Source of the DNA: Phycicoccus jejuensis
GTDB lineage: Bacteria; Actinomycetota; Actinomycetes; Actinomycetales; Dermatophilaceae
NCBI RefSeq assembly: GCF_000720925.1
Contig: NZ_JOEE01000004.1
Span: forward strand, 434,001 to 498,000
DNA: 64,000 nucleotides
Direction: 5' to 3'
Shown here: positions 8,775 to 17,129 of the stretch, in pieces
Layout of the letters: each line of letters opens with the position of its first letter
Numbering within the stretch: position 1 is the stretch's first letter
Notes under the pieces: generated by a model
Database searches by the model: none
Told to the model about the DNA's origin: nothing
The model's input: the letters and a program-made list of their open reading frames with translations, nothing else
Translations under genes and position numbers: made by a program

Positions 8775-9512
8775 GTGGGACTGCTCGACCGAGGCCGCAC
8801 CACCAAGGACGCCGTGAGCGACACCCGCTCCGCGCTCGAGCGCGCCAACGACCCGAAGGCCGACGACGGTGTCGTCGGGCGCCAGGCGGTCCGCGTCGTC
8901 GACCAGATCCTCGACGTCGGCATCGACGGCCGCGGCCCCTTCGACTCCGCGGCGAAGACCGCCGACGCCGCGCTGCGCTCGGCCGGCGGCGACGTCGAGA
9001 AGGCGGTCGACGGCATCGTTCGGTCGCACCTGAGGCTGGCCGGCGCCGAGGGCTTCGTCACCGGCCTCGGCGGCTTCGTCACGCTGCCGATCGCCCTGCC
9101 CGCCAACGTCGTCGCGTACTACGCCCTCGCCACGCGGATGACCGCGGCCATCGCCCGCGTGCGTGGCCACGACATCGCGCAGCCGCAGGTGCGGGCCGCG
9201 GTGCTGCTGACCCTCGCGGGCGCCGACGCCGACGACCTCCTCGCCAAGGCCGGGGTCGCCGCCCCCGTCGGCGGCTTCGCCAACCTCGCCGCCCAGCGCC
9301 TGCCCGGCCCGGCCGCGATGGTCGTCAAGAAGGGCGTGTTCTTCAAGCTCGTCGCGAGCTCGGGCAAGGGCGTGCTCTCGCGCTTCGGGCGTGGCGTCCC
9401 CGTCGTCGGCGGCGTCGTCGGCGCGGGGGTCGACGTCGTCCTGCTCCGCCGCCTCGCCAGCGACGCCAAGCGCGAGTTCCCGGCGGTCGCCGGGCGCATC
9501 GGCCCGGCCTGA
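8775..9512 (+). CDS. EcsC family protein
   Basis: This is a 245-residue protein starting at GTG 8775, 8 nt after AGGAGG. It shows the EcsC-type core: a helical N-terminal third, then GFVTGLGGFVTLPIALPANV followed by helices with MTAAIARVRGHD, and a glycine-rich hydrophobic stretch near the C-terminus (FGRGVPVVGGVVGAGVDV). EcsC-family proteins are small and probably membrane-associated, and their biochemical role is unknown. Bacillus EcsC sits with an ABC transporter, but no transporter is near this copy. It is followed 23 bp later by the YkvA-like gene, so the two probably form one transcription unit. Confidence 0.85.
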   Translation: MGLLDRGRTTKDAVSDTRSALERANDPKADDGVVGRQAVRVVDQILDVGIDGRGPFDSAAKTADAALRSAGGDVEKAVDGIVRSHLRLAGAEGFVTGLGGFVTLPIALPANVVAYYALATRMTAAIARVRGHDIAQPQVRAAVLLTLAGADADDLLAKAGVAAPVGGFANLAAQRLPGPAAMVVKKGVFFKLVASSGKGVLSRFGRGVPVVGGVVGAGVDVVLLRRLASDAKREFPAVAGRIGPA

Positions 9513-9535
9513 CCCCGCGACCCCAGGAGGAACCC

Positions 9536-9907
9536 ATGGCCAAGGCCCGCACCCTCGCCTACGTCGGCGCCCTCGGGCGCGCCATCCGCCTCGCGACGAA
9601 GGACGGCGGCCCCTCGCTCGGGGAGCGTGCCTCCGCCGTCCCGCGGATGGTGACCGCGATCCGCTCCGGCGAGTACACCGGCACCTCGATGGGCAAGCTC
9701 GGCCTCGTCGCGGCCGGCGCCGCGTACGTCGTCTCGCCCGTCGACCTGCTGCCCGAGGCGGTCCTCGGCGTGCTCGGCCTCGCCGACGACGCGATGGTGC
9801 TCGGCTGGGTCGCGACGACGCTCGTCGAGGAGACCGAGAAGTTCCTCGAGTGGGAGCGCGAGACCGGTCGCGGCCCGCAGACGGTGCCGGGGGACGTCGT
9901 CCGCTGA
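9536..9907 (+). CDS. YkvA family (DUF1232) membrane protein
   Basis: This 123-residue protein has the DUF1232 signature YVVSPVDLLPEAVLGVLGLADD, a short amphipathic-to-transmembrane helical pair at residues ~60-95. An AGGAGG ribosome site precedes the ATG. It is co-directional with and close to the EcsC gene. Function is unknown; family members are small membrane proteins. Confidence 0.85.
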   Translation: MAKARTLAYVGALGRAIRLATKDGGPSLGERASAVPRMVTAIRSGEYTGTSMGKLGLVAAGAAYVVSPVDLLPEAVLGVLGLADDAMVLGWVATTLVEETEKFLEWERETGRGPQTVPGDVVR

Positions 9908-10037
9908 CGCGGTGACCGGCACGGTCCCCTGAGCGGCACGGGGCCGGCCGTCCACAGGCGGGGCCGTGGAGGTCCGTCGTCCACAGATCGCCGGCGGCCC
10001 CTGTCGCACCGGCCTCCCGCGGCGGCAGCGTGGTCGC

Positions 10038-11162
10038 ATGAGCGACACCACGACCGTCCACGGGCCCGACGAGCTGCTCGCCGTCCTGCCCTACCAGCTC
10101 GGCTACCACCCGACGCGCAGCGTCGTGGCGGTCGCCCTCGACCACCGGCGCCGGGTCCACTTCGTCGCCCGGGTCGACCTCCCACCCGAGGACCACGTCG
10201 GGGACACGGTCGAGGCCGTCCTCGGGCCGCTGCGGCGGGAGCTCGCGGGGCCGGTCCTCCTCGTCGGCTACGAGGACGAGGAGCACGCCTGCGACCCCCT
10301 GCTGCTCGCGCTCCTCGAGGCCCTCGAGTCGCACGGCGCCGAGGTGGCCGACGTCGCGGTCGTGCGCGGGGGACGGCGGTACTCGCCGGTCTGCGAGCGG
10401 GCCTGCTGCCCCCGCGAGGGCGTGGTGCTGCCGGCCCCGCACGCGGTGCCGGCGGTGGCCGAGCTGGTCGCCCGCGGCCTCGCGCCCCTGCCCGACCGTG
10501 CGGCGGTCGACGGCCTCGTCGCCCCGGACGCGGAGCGCGCGTCGGCGGTCGGGGCCTGGCTCCCGCTCCCGGCGCTCGACCGCCGGTCCCGCCGGGGCAG
10601 CGCCCGCGTGCGGCGCGAGGCGGTGCGGGCCTGGGCGCTCGTGCTCGCCCGGCCGGACGCGGTCGGCCGTCCCCGCCTCGAGCCCCCGCCGGAGGTCCTG
10701 GCGCGGGCGGTCGAGGGACTGCGCGACATCGGCCTGCGCGACGCGCTGATCGCCTGGGTCGCACCGGGGGTGGTGCCCCGTGGCCTGCTCGACGCGGTGG
10801 TGGTCGCCCTGCTCGAGCGGCACCTGCCGCGCTGGGCGGGGATGGGGTCGTGGGTCCACGTCCCGCGGGGGACCGAGGGCCGTCACGAGCTGCTCGAGCG
10901 CCTGCTGGCGCTCGCCCGTGCGGTCCCCGACGACCGGCCGGACGACGCGGCGGCGGTGTGCACGACGGCGGCGCAGCTCGCCTGGCAGCTCGGCGACGGC
11001 GCCGTGGCGCGCGCCGCCCTCGAGCGGGCCCTGCGGGTGGAGCCGGGCTACCGCCTCGCGCAGCTCCTCTCCGGGGTCGTCGAGCACGGGCTGCGCCCCG
11101 AGACCCTGACGCGGGCCGGTGGGGACGCGACGGTCGCCGGACGGCTCGGGCGGGCCGGGTGA
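10038..11162 (+). CDS. DUF4192 domain-containing protein
   Basis: This is a 374-residue protein beginning MSDTTTVHGPDELLAVLPYQLGYHP, the standard start of the actinobacterial DUF4192 family. The family's conserved segments follow (RSVVAVALD near residue 30, VGYEDEEHA near 78, and the YSPVCERACCP cysteine cluster near residue 116). The C-terminal third is helical and TPR-like, with LAWQLGDGAVARAALERAL. The ATG at 10038 is chosen over a GTG 72 nt upstream because it gives the conserved N-terminus. A CAGCGT box 6 nt before it may be a leaderless -10. Function is unknown. The gene is followed by the metX riboswitch. Confidence 0.85.
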   Translation: MSDTTTVHGPDELLAVLPYQLGYHPTRSVVAVALDHRRRVHFVARVDLPPEDHVGDTVEAVLGPLRRELAGPVLLVGYEDEEHACDPLLLALLEALESHGAEVADVAVVRGGRRYSPVCERACCPREGVVLPAPHAVPAVAELVARGLAPLPDRAAVDGLVAPDAERASAVGAWLPLPALDRRSRRGSARVRREAVRAWALVLARPDAVGRPRLEPPPEVLARAVEGLRDIGLRDALIAWVAPGVVPRGLLDAVVVALLERHLPRWAGMGSWVHVPRGTEGRHELLERLLALARAVPDDRPDDAAAVCTTAAQLAWQLGDGAVARAALERALRVEPGYRLAQLLSGVVEHGLRPETLTRAGGDATVAGRLGRAG

Positions 11163-11248
11163 GCGCGCACCGGGCCGGTGGAGGAGCGGTGTTCGGCTGT
11201 CGGACGAACACCGGTACCCGTCGGCGCCTCCCGGTACCATCGGGGCAG

Positions 11249-11363
11249 GTCATGAGTCCCAGTGCCAAACCCCGGTTTGCTGGGCGGCAACCCTCCTCGC
11301 GGTGGGGTGCCCCGGGTGATGACCCGGCCGCGGCACAGCCCCCGCGGCAAGCGCGAGTGCCGA
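11249..11363 (+). promoter_or_regulatory. SAM-IV-type riboswitch controlling metX
   Basis: The sequence between DUF4192 and metX folds as a SAM-I/IV-clan aptamer. Closing helix P1 pairs GGTCAT (11249-11254) with ATGACC (11319-11324). An inner helix pairs CCCAG (11258-11262) with CTGGG (11280-11284), followed by GGCAACCCTC and GGTGGGGTGCC, all as recalled for the actinobacterial SAM-IV class. A further 6-bp helix (11331-11336 with 11357-11362) lies downstream and abuts the metX ribosome site GAGGAG (11362-11367). SAM binding could therefore mask translation initiation. Assignment to SAM-IV rather than SAM-I rests on memory of the consensus and on the extra 3' helix. Confidence 0.85.
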
Positions 11364-11375
11364 GGAGTCCCATCG

Positions 11376-12533
11376 ATGACTGCCACCCCGACCCGGTCGA
11401 CGGGCGCCGTCTGGCGTCCCGGCGACCCCGTCGGCGACCGTCGCTTCGCGGCGGTCGGCGACCTGCCGCTCGAGCGAGGGGGCGTCCTGCCCGGGGTGAC
11501 CCTCGCCTACGAGACGTGGGGGACCCTGTCGCCGGAGGGTGACAACGCCGTCCTCGTCGAGCACGCGCTGACGGGCGACAGCCACGTCGTCGGTCCGTCC
11601 GGGCCGGGGCAGCCCACCGAGGGCTGGTGGCCGGGGCTCGTCGGTCCCGGGGCGCCGCTCGACACCGACCGCTGGTTCGTCGTGGCGGCCAACGTCGTCG
11701 GCGGCTGCCAGGGGAGCACCGGCCCCTCCTCGACGGCACCGGACGGGCGAGCGTGGGGCGGCCGCTTCCCGTTCCTCACGATCCGTGACCAGGTCGCGGC
11801 GGAGGCGGCCCTGGCCGACCACCTCGGCATCGACGCCTGGGCCCTCGTGCTCGGCGGCTCGATGGGCGGGATGCGGGCACTGGAGTGGGCGACCTCGTTC
11901 CCCGCCCGGGTACGGCGTGCCCTGGTCCTCGCCTCGACCGCCGCGGCCACCGCCGACCAGGTGGCGTGGTGCCAGCCGCAGCTGCTCGCCATCCGCCACG
12001 ACCCGGACTACCAGGACGGCGACTACTACGACACCGGACGCGCGCCGGTCACCGGGCTCGGCATCGCCCGGCGCATCGCGCACACGACCTACCGGCACGA
12101 GAGCGAGCTCGACGCGCGGTTCGGCCGTCGGCCGCGGGCCGGGGAGGACCCGCTCGGCGGCGGCGGGCGCTACGACGTCGAGAGCTACCTCGACCACCAC
12201 GCGACCAAGCTGGCGCGCCGGTTCGACGCCAACAGCTACCTCGTGCTGTCGGAGGCGATGAACAGCCACGACGTCGGTCGTGGGCGCGGTGGCGTCGCGG
12301 CCGCCCTGCGCGCGTTCCCGGGCCTGCTCCACGTCGCCGGCGTCAGCACCGACCGCCTCTACCCGGTGCGCCTGTCGGAGGACATCGTGCGGGCCCGGCC
12401 GGGCACCCGGTCGAGCACGATCGAGTCCGACCAGGGTCACGACGGCTTCCTCACGGAGGTCGCGCAGGTCGGGGCGCTCATCCGCGCCGTGCTTGCGGCT
12501 GAACCCGACGCGCCCTGCGGTACGGTCGACTGA
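11376..12533 (+). CDS. metX: Homoserine O-acetyltransferase
   Basis: This is a 385-residue alpha/beta-hydrolase of the MetX family. The nucleophile elbow is GGSMGGM with Ser162, the conserved NVVGGCQGSTGP loop precedes it, and the DQGHDGFL motif near the C-terminus carries the catalytic histidine. It transfers acetyl from acetyl-CoA to homoserine, supplying MetY. The ATG at 11376 follows GAGGAG by 8 nt. A GTG at 11262 is also in frame, but it lies inside the riboswitch and cannot be the start. Regulation is by the SAM riboswitch immediately upstream. The partner metY lies about 10.9 kb upstream at the window edge. Confidence 0.95.
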   Translation: MTATPTRSTGAVWRPGDPVGDRRFAAVGDLPLERGGVLPGVTLAYETWGTLSPEGDNAVLVEHALTGDSHVVGPSGPGQPTEGWWPGLVGPGAPLDTDRWFVVAANVVGGCQGSTGPSSTAPDGRAWGGRFPFLTIRDQVAAEAALADHLGIDAWALVLGGSMGGMRALEWATSFPARVRRALVLASTAAATADQVAWCQPQLLAIRHDPDYQDGDYYDTGRAPVTGLGIARRIAHTTYRHESELDARFGRRPRAGEDPLGGGGRYDVESYLDHHATKLARRFDANSYLVLSEAMNSHDVGRGRGGVAAALRAFPGLLHVAGVSTDRLYPVRLSEDIVRARPGTRSSTIESDQGHDGFLTEVAQVGALIRAVLAAEPDAPCGTVD

Positions 12534-12562
12534 CTGACCGCAGCAGCGCCGAGGAGGACATC

Positions 12563-12952
12563 GTGACGATCGTCGTTGGCTTCGTCCCGACGAAGGAGGG
12601 GCGGGCCGCTCTGGCTCGCGCGGTCGAGGAGGCGAAGGGGCGGGGGAGCCGACTCGTCGTCATCAACTCCCACCGAGGAGGCCTCGACGACGAGACCGCG
12701 CGCTCCGCGGAGGAGGAGCTGCGCCGGGCCACCGACGAGATCAAGGCCGCCGGCGCCGAGATGGAGGTGCGTCAGCTCGTGCGTGGCAACGAGCCCGCCG
12801 AGGACCTCATCGCGGTCGCGAACGAGACCGGCGCCGACCTCATCGTCATCGGCCTGCGGCGCCGCACGCCCGTCGGCAAGCTGATCCTCGGCTCCAACGC
12901 GCAGCGCATCCTGCTCGACGCGCCGTGCGCGGTGCTCGCCGTCAAGGGCTGA
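12563..12952 (+). CDS. Universal stress protein, single UspA domain
   Basis: This is a 129-residue single UspA domain: beta-1 TIVVGFVPTKEG, then the C-terminal ATP-loop region GADLIVIGLRRRTPVGKLILGSN and PCAVLAVKG. The usual G-x2-G-x9-G-(S/T) motif is modified, with RRRTP replacing the first glycines. The GTG start follows GAGGAGG. A TACGGT box at 12521-12526, overlapping the end of metX, may be its own -10. USPs are cytoplasmic nucleotide-binding stress proteins. A hairpin terminator follows 18 nt after the stop. Confidence 0.9.
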   Translation: MTIVVGFVPTKEGRAALARAVEEAKGRGSRLVVINSHRGGLDDETARSAEEELRRATDEIKAAGAEMEVRQLVRGNEPAEDLIAVANETGADLIVIGLRRRTPVGKLILGSNAQRILLDAPCAVLAVKG

Positions 12953-12970
12953 TCCGGCCCGGTTCCGCTG

Positions 12971-13000
12971 TGCCGCAGCGCCCCGACGGGCGCTGTGGCA
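12971..13000 (+). terminator. Hairpin terminator after the universal stress gene
   Basis: A 13-bp stem (12971-12983 with 12988-13000, one G-U pair) carries a CGAC tetraloop and begins 18 nt after the stop. It separates the stress gene from the rpoD promoter region. Confidence 0.7.
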
Positions 13001-13055
13001 GCGCGTGGTGCCGGCGTGCGACCGGGTGGATGTGGGCGAAGCGGTCGAGCAAAGT

Positions 13056-13061
13056 TATAAT
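13056..13061 (+). promoter_or_regulatory. Consensus -10 box upstream of the primary sigma gene
   Basis: A perfect TATAAT lies in an otherwise strongly GC-rich intergenic region, 127 nt before the rpoD start codon. No good -35 hexamer is visible 16-19 nt upstream. The implied 5' leader is about 120 nt. The rest of this 236-bp gap shows nothing else except the upstream terminator. Confidence 0.6.
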
Positions 13062-13188
13062 GGTAGAGCGCACCGGGCCGGATGGGGTCGAACCGATCAG
13101 CCGGAGCGCCACTCCCCGGACCCTCACCACCGCAGCACCGGCTCCTTCGTGTCCCGGTCCAGCGGTTCTCCGCGACGAAAGGTAGTCG

Positions 13189-14724
13189 GTGTCGCCTGTG
13201 TCCTCGAAGCCCTCCGAACCGAGCACCCTCCCCCCCGAGTTCGCCCACGAGGCGCTCCAGAACCTCGTGCGTGCGGGGCGGACCAACGGGTCGGTGAGCG
13301 GGACGCAGGTCGCCGAGGCGATGCGCGCCGCCGATGTCACGCCGGCTCGTGGCCGCGTCGTCCTACGCGCCCTCGGTGACCAGGGCATCGAGGTCCGCCA
13401 CGACGACACCGCCGGTGTCGCCGCGGCCGCGACCCGCACCGCGAAGAAGACCTCGACGGCGACGACGAAGAAGGCCGCCGCGAAGCCGGCCGCCAAGAAG
13501 GCCGCCGCCACCGACGGCGCGGCCAAGAAGACCGCCGCCGCGTCGACGACGAAGAAGGCCGCCTCGGCCGCCGCGTCGCCCGCGAAGAAGGCCGCCCCGG
13601 CGAAGAAGACGACGGCCAAGAAGGCCGCCGCCACCGAGGCCCCCGCGCAGGACGCGCCCGTCGACCTCGAGGACGAGCTGGCCACCGAGGACGAGGCGGC
13701 CGACGAGACCGGCGAGTCCACGACCGCCAAGCCCGAGGGCGAGACCGAGGACGCCGGCTTCGTCATGACCAACGACGACGACGACGCCCCGGCGCAGCAG
13801 GTCGTCACCGCCGGCGCGACCGCCGACCCGGTCAAGGACTACCTCAAGCAGATCGGCAAGGTCGCCCTCCTCAACGCCGAGCAGGAGGTCGAGCTCGCCA
13901 AGCGCATCGAGGCCGGCCTGTTCGCCGAGGAGCAGCTGAACTCCGGCGCCAAGATCGACATGAAGCTCAAGCGCGAGCTGTGGTGGATCGCCCAGGACGG
14001 CAAGAAGGCCAAGAACCACCTCCTCGAGGCCAACCTCCGTCTCGTCGTCAGCCTGGCCAAGCGCTACACCGGCCGCGGCATGCTCTTCCTCGACCTCATC
14101 CAGGAGGGCAACCTCGGCCTCATCCGTGCGGTCGAGAAGTTCGACTACACCAAGGGCTACAAGTTCTCGACCTACGCGACGTGGTGGATCCGCCAGGCGA
14201 TCACCCGCGCGATGGCCGACCAGGCGCGCACCATCCGCATCCCGGTGCACATGGTCGAGGTCATCAACAAGCTCGCCCGCGTGCAGCGCCAGATGCTCCA
14301 GGACCTCGGGCGCGAGCCCACCCCGGAGGAGCTGGCCAAGGAGCTCGACATGACGCCCGAGAAGGTCGTCGAGGTCCAGAAGTACGGCCGCGAGCCGATC
14401 TCGCTGCACACCCCGCTCGGCGAGGACGGCGACAGCGAGTTCGGTGACCTCATCGAGGACTCCGAGGCGGTCGTCCCGGCCGACGCCGTGAGCTTCACCC
14501 TCCTCCAGGAGCAGCTGCACAGCGTCCTCGACACCCTCTCGGAGCGTGAGGCCGGTGTCGTCTCGATGCGCTTCGGCCTGACCGACGGCCAGCCGAAGAC
14601 CCTCGACGAGATCGGCAAGGTCTACGGCGTGACGCGCGAGCGGATCCGCCAGATCGAGTCCAAGACGATGAGCAAGCTGCGCCACCCGAGCCGCAGCCAG
14701 GCGCTGCGCGACTACCTCGACTGA
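13189..14724 (+). CDS. rpoD: RNA polymerase primary sigma factor (SigA/HrdB type)
   Basis: This is a 511-residue sigma-70 primary factor. Region 1.1-like sequence occupies residues ~15-75. A Lys/Ala-rich low-complexity linker (repeated AAKK) follows at ~85-155, then an acidic stretch. Region 1.2 starts at [13 protein letters not shown]. Region 2 contains [20 protein letters not shown] and [13 protein letters not shown], which contact the -10 element. Region 4 has [19 protein letters not shown] and the helix-turn-helix [13 protein letters not shown], which contacts the -35. The start is GTG 13189, 6 nt after GAAAGG; an in-frame GTG at 13198 is an alternative. It is monocistronic, with its own TATAAT and a 22-bp terminator. 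The Lys/Ala linker is typical of actinobacteria. Confidence 0.95.
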   Translation: MSPVSSKPSEPSTLPPEFAHEALQNLVRAGRTNGSVSGTQVAEAMRAADVTPARGRVVLRALGDQGIEVRHDDTAGVAAAATRTAKKTSTATTKKAAAKPAAKKAAATDGAAKKTAAASTTKKAASAAASPAKKAAPAKKTTAKKAAATEAPAQDAPVDLEDELATEDEAADETGESTTAKPEGETEDAGFVMTNDDDDAPAQQVVTAGATADPVKDYLKQIGKVALLNAEQEVELAKRIEAGLFAEEQLNSGAKIDMKLKRELWWIAQDGKKAKNHLLEANLRLVVSLAKRYTGRGMLFLDLIQEGNLGLIRAVEKFDYTKGYKFSTYATWWIRQAITRAMADQARTIRIPVHMVEVINKLARVQRQMLQDLGREPTPEELAKELDMTPEKVVEVQKYGREPISLHTPLGEDGDSEFGDLIEDSEAVVPADAVSFTLLQEQLHSVLDTLSEREAGVVSMRFGLTDGQPKTLDEIGKVYGVTRERIRQIESKTMSKLRHPSRSQALRDYLD

Positions 14725-14736
14725 GGTCCGCCGCAC

Positions 14737-14784
14737 CACGACGACGGGGCCGCCTCCCACCCGGGAGGCGGCCCCGTCGTCGTG
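14737..14784. terminator. Bidirectional terminator between rpoD and the transglutaminase operon
   Basis: A perfect 22-bp stem (14737-14758 with 14763-14784) closes on a 4-nt loop ACCC. It lies between two convergent genes, 12 nt after the rpoD stop and 20 nt from the stop of the reverse-strand gene, so it can serve both strands. Confidence 0.85.
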
Positions 14785-14804
14785 CGCGCAGGGGTCGGGC
14801 CGGC

Positions 14805-17129
14805 TCAGCCGACCGGCGTGCGCTCGTCCTCGCGGTCGGGCGTGGCGGAGTCGTCGTCGCGACGGCGCCCCGGCAGCCGCAGGGCGTTCGCCCACTGGCG
14901 GCGCCCCTCGGCCGGGAGCAGCAGCGCCCGCAGCCGGTCACCGCGCCGGCGGCGGCCGAGGGCCGCGCGCCACACCGTGCGCGCGTCCTCGGTGACGTCG
15001 GGCAGGGGAGCGCCGGGCCGCGCGTAACGGGCCCGCTCCAGCGCGTCGACGACCCGGTCGAGGGCGGCGTCCTCCTCCGGGGTGAGGTAGGCGGCGCGCC
15101 CCAGCTGCTGGGAGGCCTGGCGCGGGGTCGCGCCGTCGGTCGGCACGAGGCCCACGTCACCGAGCCGCAGCAGCAGCGACTGCCACTCGGCCTCGACCCG
15201 CTCGGCGTCGTCGCGGGCCCGGGCGCGGGCCCGACGGCGCGCCCACCACGCGCCGGCCGGCAGCAGCGCCGCGGCCAGGAGCACCCCGAGGACGACGAGC
15301 AGGCTCGTCAGGTGGCGGCTCACGAGGTCGAGCGGCCCGGTCGCGGAGGTCGTCGAGCCCGTGTCCTGCGGGTCCTCGGCCGTGACGTCGCGCGAGGGGC
15401 CCGCCGAGGTGGACGGCGTGGAGGACGCGCCGGCCGAGGCCGACGGGGCGGCCGTGCTCGTCGCGTCGGTCCGGTCGCGGGTCCACGTCGGGGGCAGGCC
15501 GCTGCGCACACCGGGCGTCGGCTCGAAGCGCACCCACCCGAGCTCGGGGAACCACAGCTCGGGCCACGCGTGCGCGTCGTTGACGCGCACGACCCGCTCG
15601 CTGCCGTCGGGTGTGCCGGGGAGGAAGCCGACGGCCATCCGCGCCGGGATGCCGCTCTCGCGCGCCATCATGATCATCGCGCTGGAGAACTGCACGCAGT
15701 AGCCGCGCTTGGTCTGCAGGAAGCGCACGAGCGGCTCCTCGGCCGCCGCCCCCTGGGCGGTGTCCTCGGCGAGGTCCTCGGAGTAGGTGAAGTCCGGGCC
15801 GCGCAGGTAGTCCTGGATGCTCGTCGCGACCTCGAGCGGGGTGTCGCCGTCGCCGGTCACGCGGTCGAGCACCTCGCGCACGGCGGACTGCGCCCGCTGG
15901 TCGACGACGAGGTCCTCGGGGTTCGGGGCGGCCCCCTCGACCGTCGTGCCGAACTGCTCCGGCTCGGGCGCCAGCTTCGTGTACTCGACGGTGTACTCGC
16001 CGACCGGCTGGGTCAGCTCCACGACGCCGCCCGAGGTGACCTGCCACGTCCCGGCGGCGAACGGGGCCCCGACCGGGTTGGCCGGCAGGGCGACCTGCGG
16101 CGGCGCGACCGACGAGGAGAGCACCTCGATGCGCTCGGTCGTCCGCTTGACGTCCGGAGCGGCCCCCGACCCCGGCAGCTGGCCGTCCGGCGGGACGTAG
16201 GCCGGGTCGTCGGTGTCGACCCAGCGTCCCCGACGGTAGGTGTCGAGCAAGCCGACGCGCAGCGGCTCCGGCTCGTCGGCCGAGGTCCGGTAGGTGATGA
16301 CGGGGTCGGTGGAGCGGTCGGCGAGGTCGCGGGCGATGTCGATGCTCGTCGAGAGCCGGACGGCGCCGCCGTTGCCACCCCCGTCCCCGCGGGCCAGGCC
16401 GTCCGCGATGAACGTCGTCGGCAGGTGCGGGACGAGGGCCGGCACGACGACGGCGGCGGCGAGGGCCAGCGCCCCGACGACGCGCCCGGTCGTGGCGAAG
16501 GAGGTCCCCGGGTCGGCGTCGCGGTGGCCCTCGGCCGCCAGCCCGCCCCACGCCCGCAGCGTCCGCACGCCCTGCCGCCCGACGAGGGCCAGCCAGAGGA
16601 CGGCCGGGGGCAGCAGGTACCAGGCGGCGAGACCGGCATAGGTGTTCGTCGCGGCCGCGAGGAAGGCGGCGAGCAGCGGGATGCCGGCGAGCGCCGGGTT
16701 GCGGTACGTCACCGCGATCGCGTCGGTGACGAGCGCGGCGAGGCCGACGAGCAGGCTCACCGCGAGCACGACGCCGCGGTCGGACGGCGCCGGGGCGGAG
16801 TAGGCGGTGACCGTGCCGTACGCCTGGTCGAGGAGGATCCCGAGGGCCCGGCCGGTCTCGGGGGTGGGGACGAGCCCTCCCCACAGGTGCCCCTGGCCGT
16901 GCAGGAGCGCGACGGCCTCGGTGAGCACGAGGACCTGCCCGGCGACGACGAGCGGCCGGGCGACGGTGAGGGCGCGCAGGGCCGCGCCGGTCAGCGCGAC
17001 GAGGAGCACGAGCACGAGGCTGGGCCGCAACCAGTCGCCGGTGGGCGCGAAGAGGTCGGTGAGCGGGAGGGTGACCGCGAGCGCGGTGAGGGCGACGAGG
17101 AGGGTCTCGAGCGGCTTGGCGCGGGTCAT
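14805..17129 (-). CDS. Membrane-anchored transglutaminase-like protein (TgpA type)
   Basis: This is a 774-residue protein. Several transmembrane helices fill residues ~5-240, followed by an extracytoplasmic region with a transglutaminase core. That core holds the catalytic Cys478 in RGYCVQFSSAM, His in NDAHAWPELWF and the GWVRFEPTPG strand. A Ser/Thr-rich linker and one further membrane helix (SLLVVLGVLLAAALLP) precede a basic cytoplasmic tail of ~150 residues. The ATG overlaps the TGA of the DUF58 gene (ATGA), so it is the last gene of a moxR-DUF58-transglutaminase operon. Such operons are widespread and thought to act in cell-envelope maturation, but the substrate is unknown. Confidence 0.9.
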   Translation of the reverse strand: MTRAKPLETLLVALTALAVTLPLTDLFAPTGDWLRPSLVLVLLVALTGAALRALTVARPLVVAGQVLVLTEAVALLHGQGHLWGGLVPTPETGRALGILLDQAYGTVTAYSAPAPSDRGVVLAVSLLVGLAALVTDAIAVTYRNPALAGIPLLAAFLAAATNTYAGLAAWYLLPPAVLWLALVGRQGVRTLRAWGGLAAEGHRDADPGTSFATTGRVVGALALAAAVVVPALVPHLPTTFIADGLARGDGGGNGGAVRLSTSIDIARDLADRSTDPVITYRTSADEPEPLRVGLLDTYRRGRWVDTDDPAYVPPDGQLPGSGAAPDVKRTTERIEVLSSSVAPPQVALPANPVGAPFAAGTWQVTSGGVVELTQPVGEYTVEYTKLAPEPEQFGTTVEGAAPNPEDLVVDQRAQSAVREVLDRVTGDGDTPLEVATSIQDYLRGPDFTYSEDLAEDTAQGAAAEEPLVRFLQTKRGYCVQFSSAMIMMARESGIPARMAVGFLPGTPDGSERVVRVNDAHAWPELWFPELGWVRFEPTPGVRSGLPPTWTRDRTDATSTAAPSASAGASSTPSTSAGPSRDVTAEDPQDTGSTTSATGPLDLVSRHLTSLLVVLGVLLAAALLPAGAWWARRRARARARDDAERVEAEWQSLLLRLGDVGLVPTDGATPRQASQQLGRAAYLTPEEDAALDRVVDALERARYARPGAPLPDVTEDARTVWRAALGRRRRGDRLRALLLPAEGRRQWANALRLPGRRRDDDSATPDREDERTPVG

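Noticed and set aside
11165..11245. GTTCG ... CGAAC arms (11191-11209) upstream of metX considered as an IclR site
   Set aside because: The spacer is 9 nt rather than 7, and the gene is not related to glycerol metabolism.
13061..13100. TGGTAGAGCGCA and GGGTCGAACC strings near the rpoD promoter, reminiscent of tRNA D- and T-arms
   Set aside because: They are only about 15 nt apart, no acceptor or anticodon stem can be formed, and no CCA end follows. This is chance similarity.
13189..13720. Lys/Ala repeats of rpoD considered as assembly artefact or foreign insert
   Set aside because: Such linkers are normal in actinobacterial primary sigma factors and the reading frame is intact.
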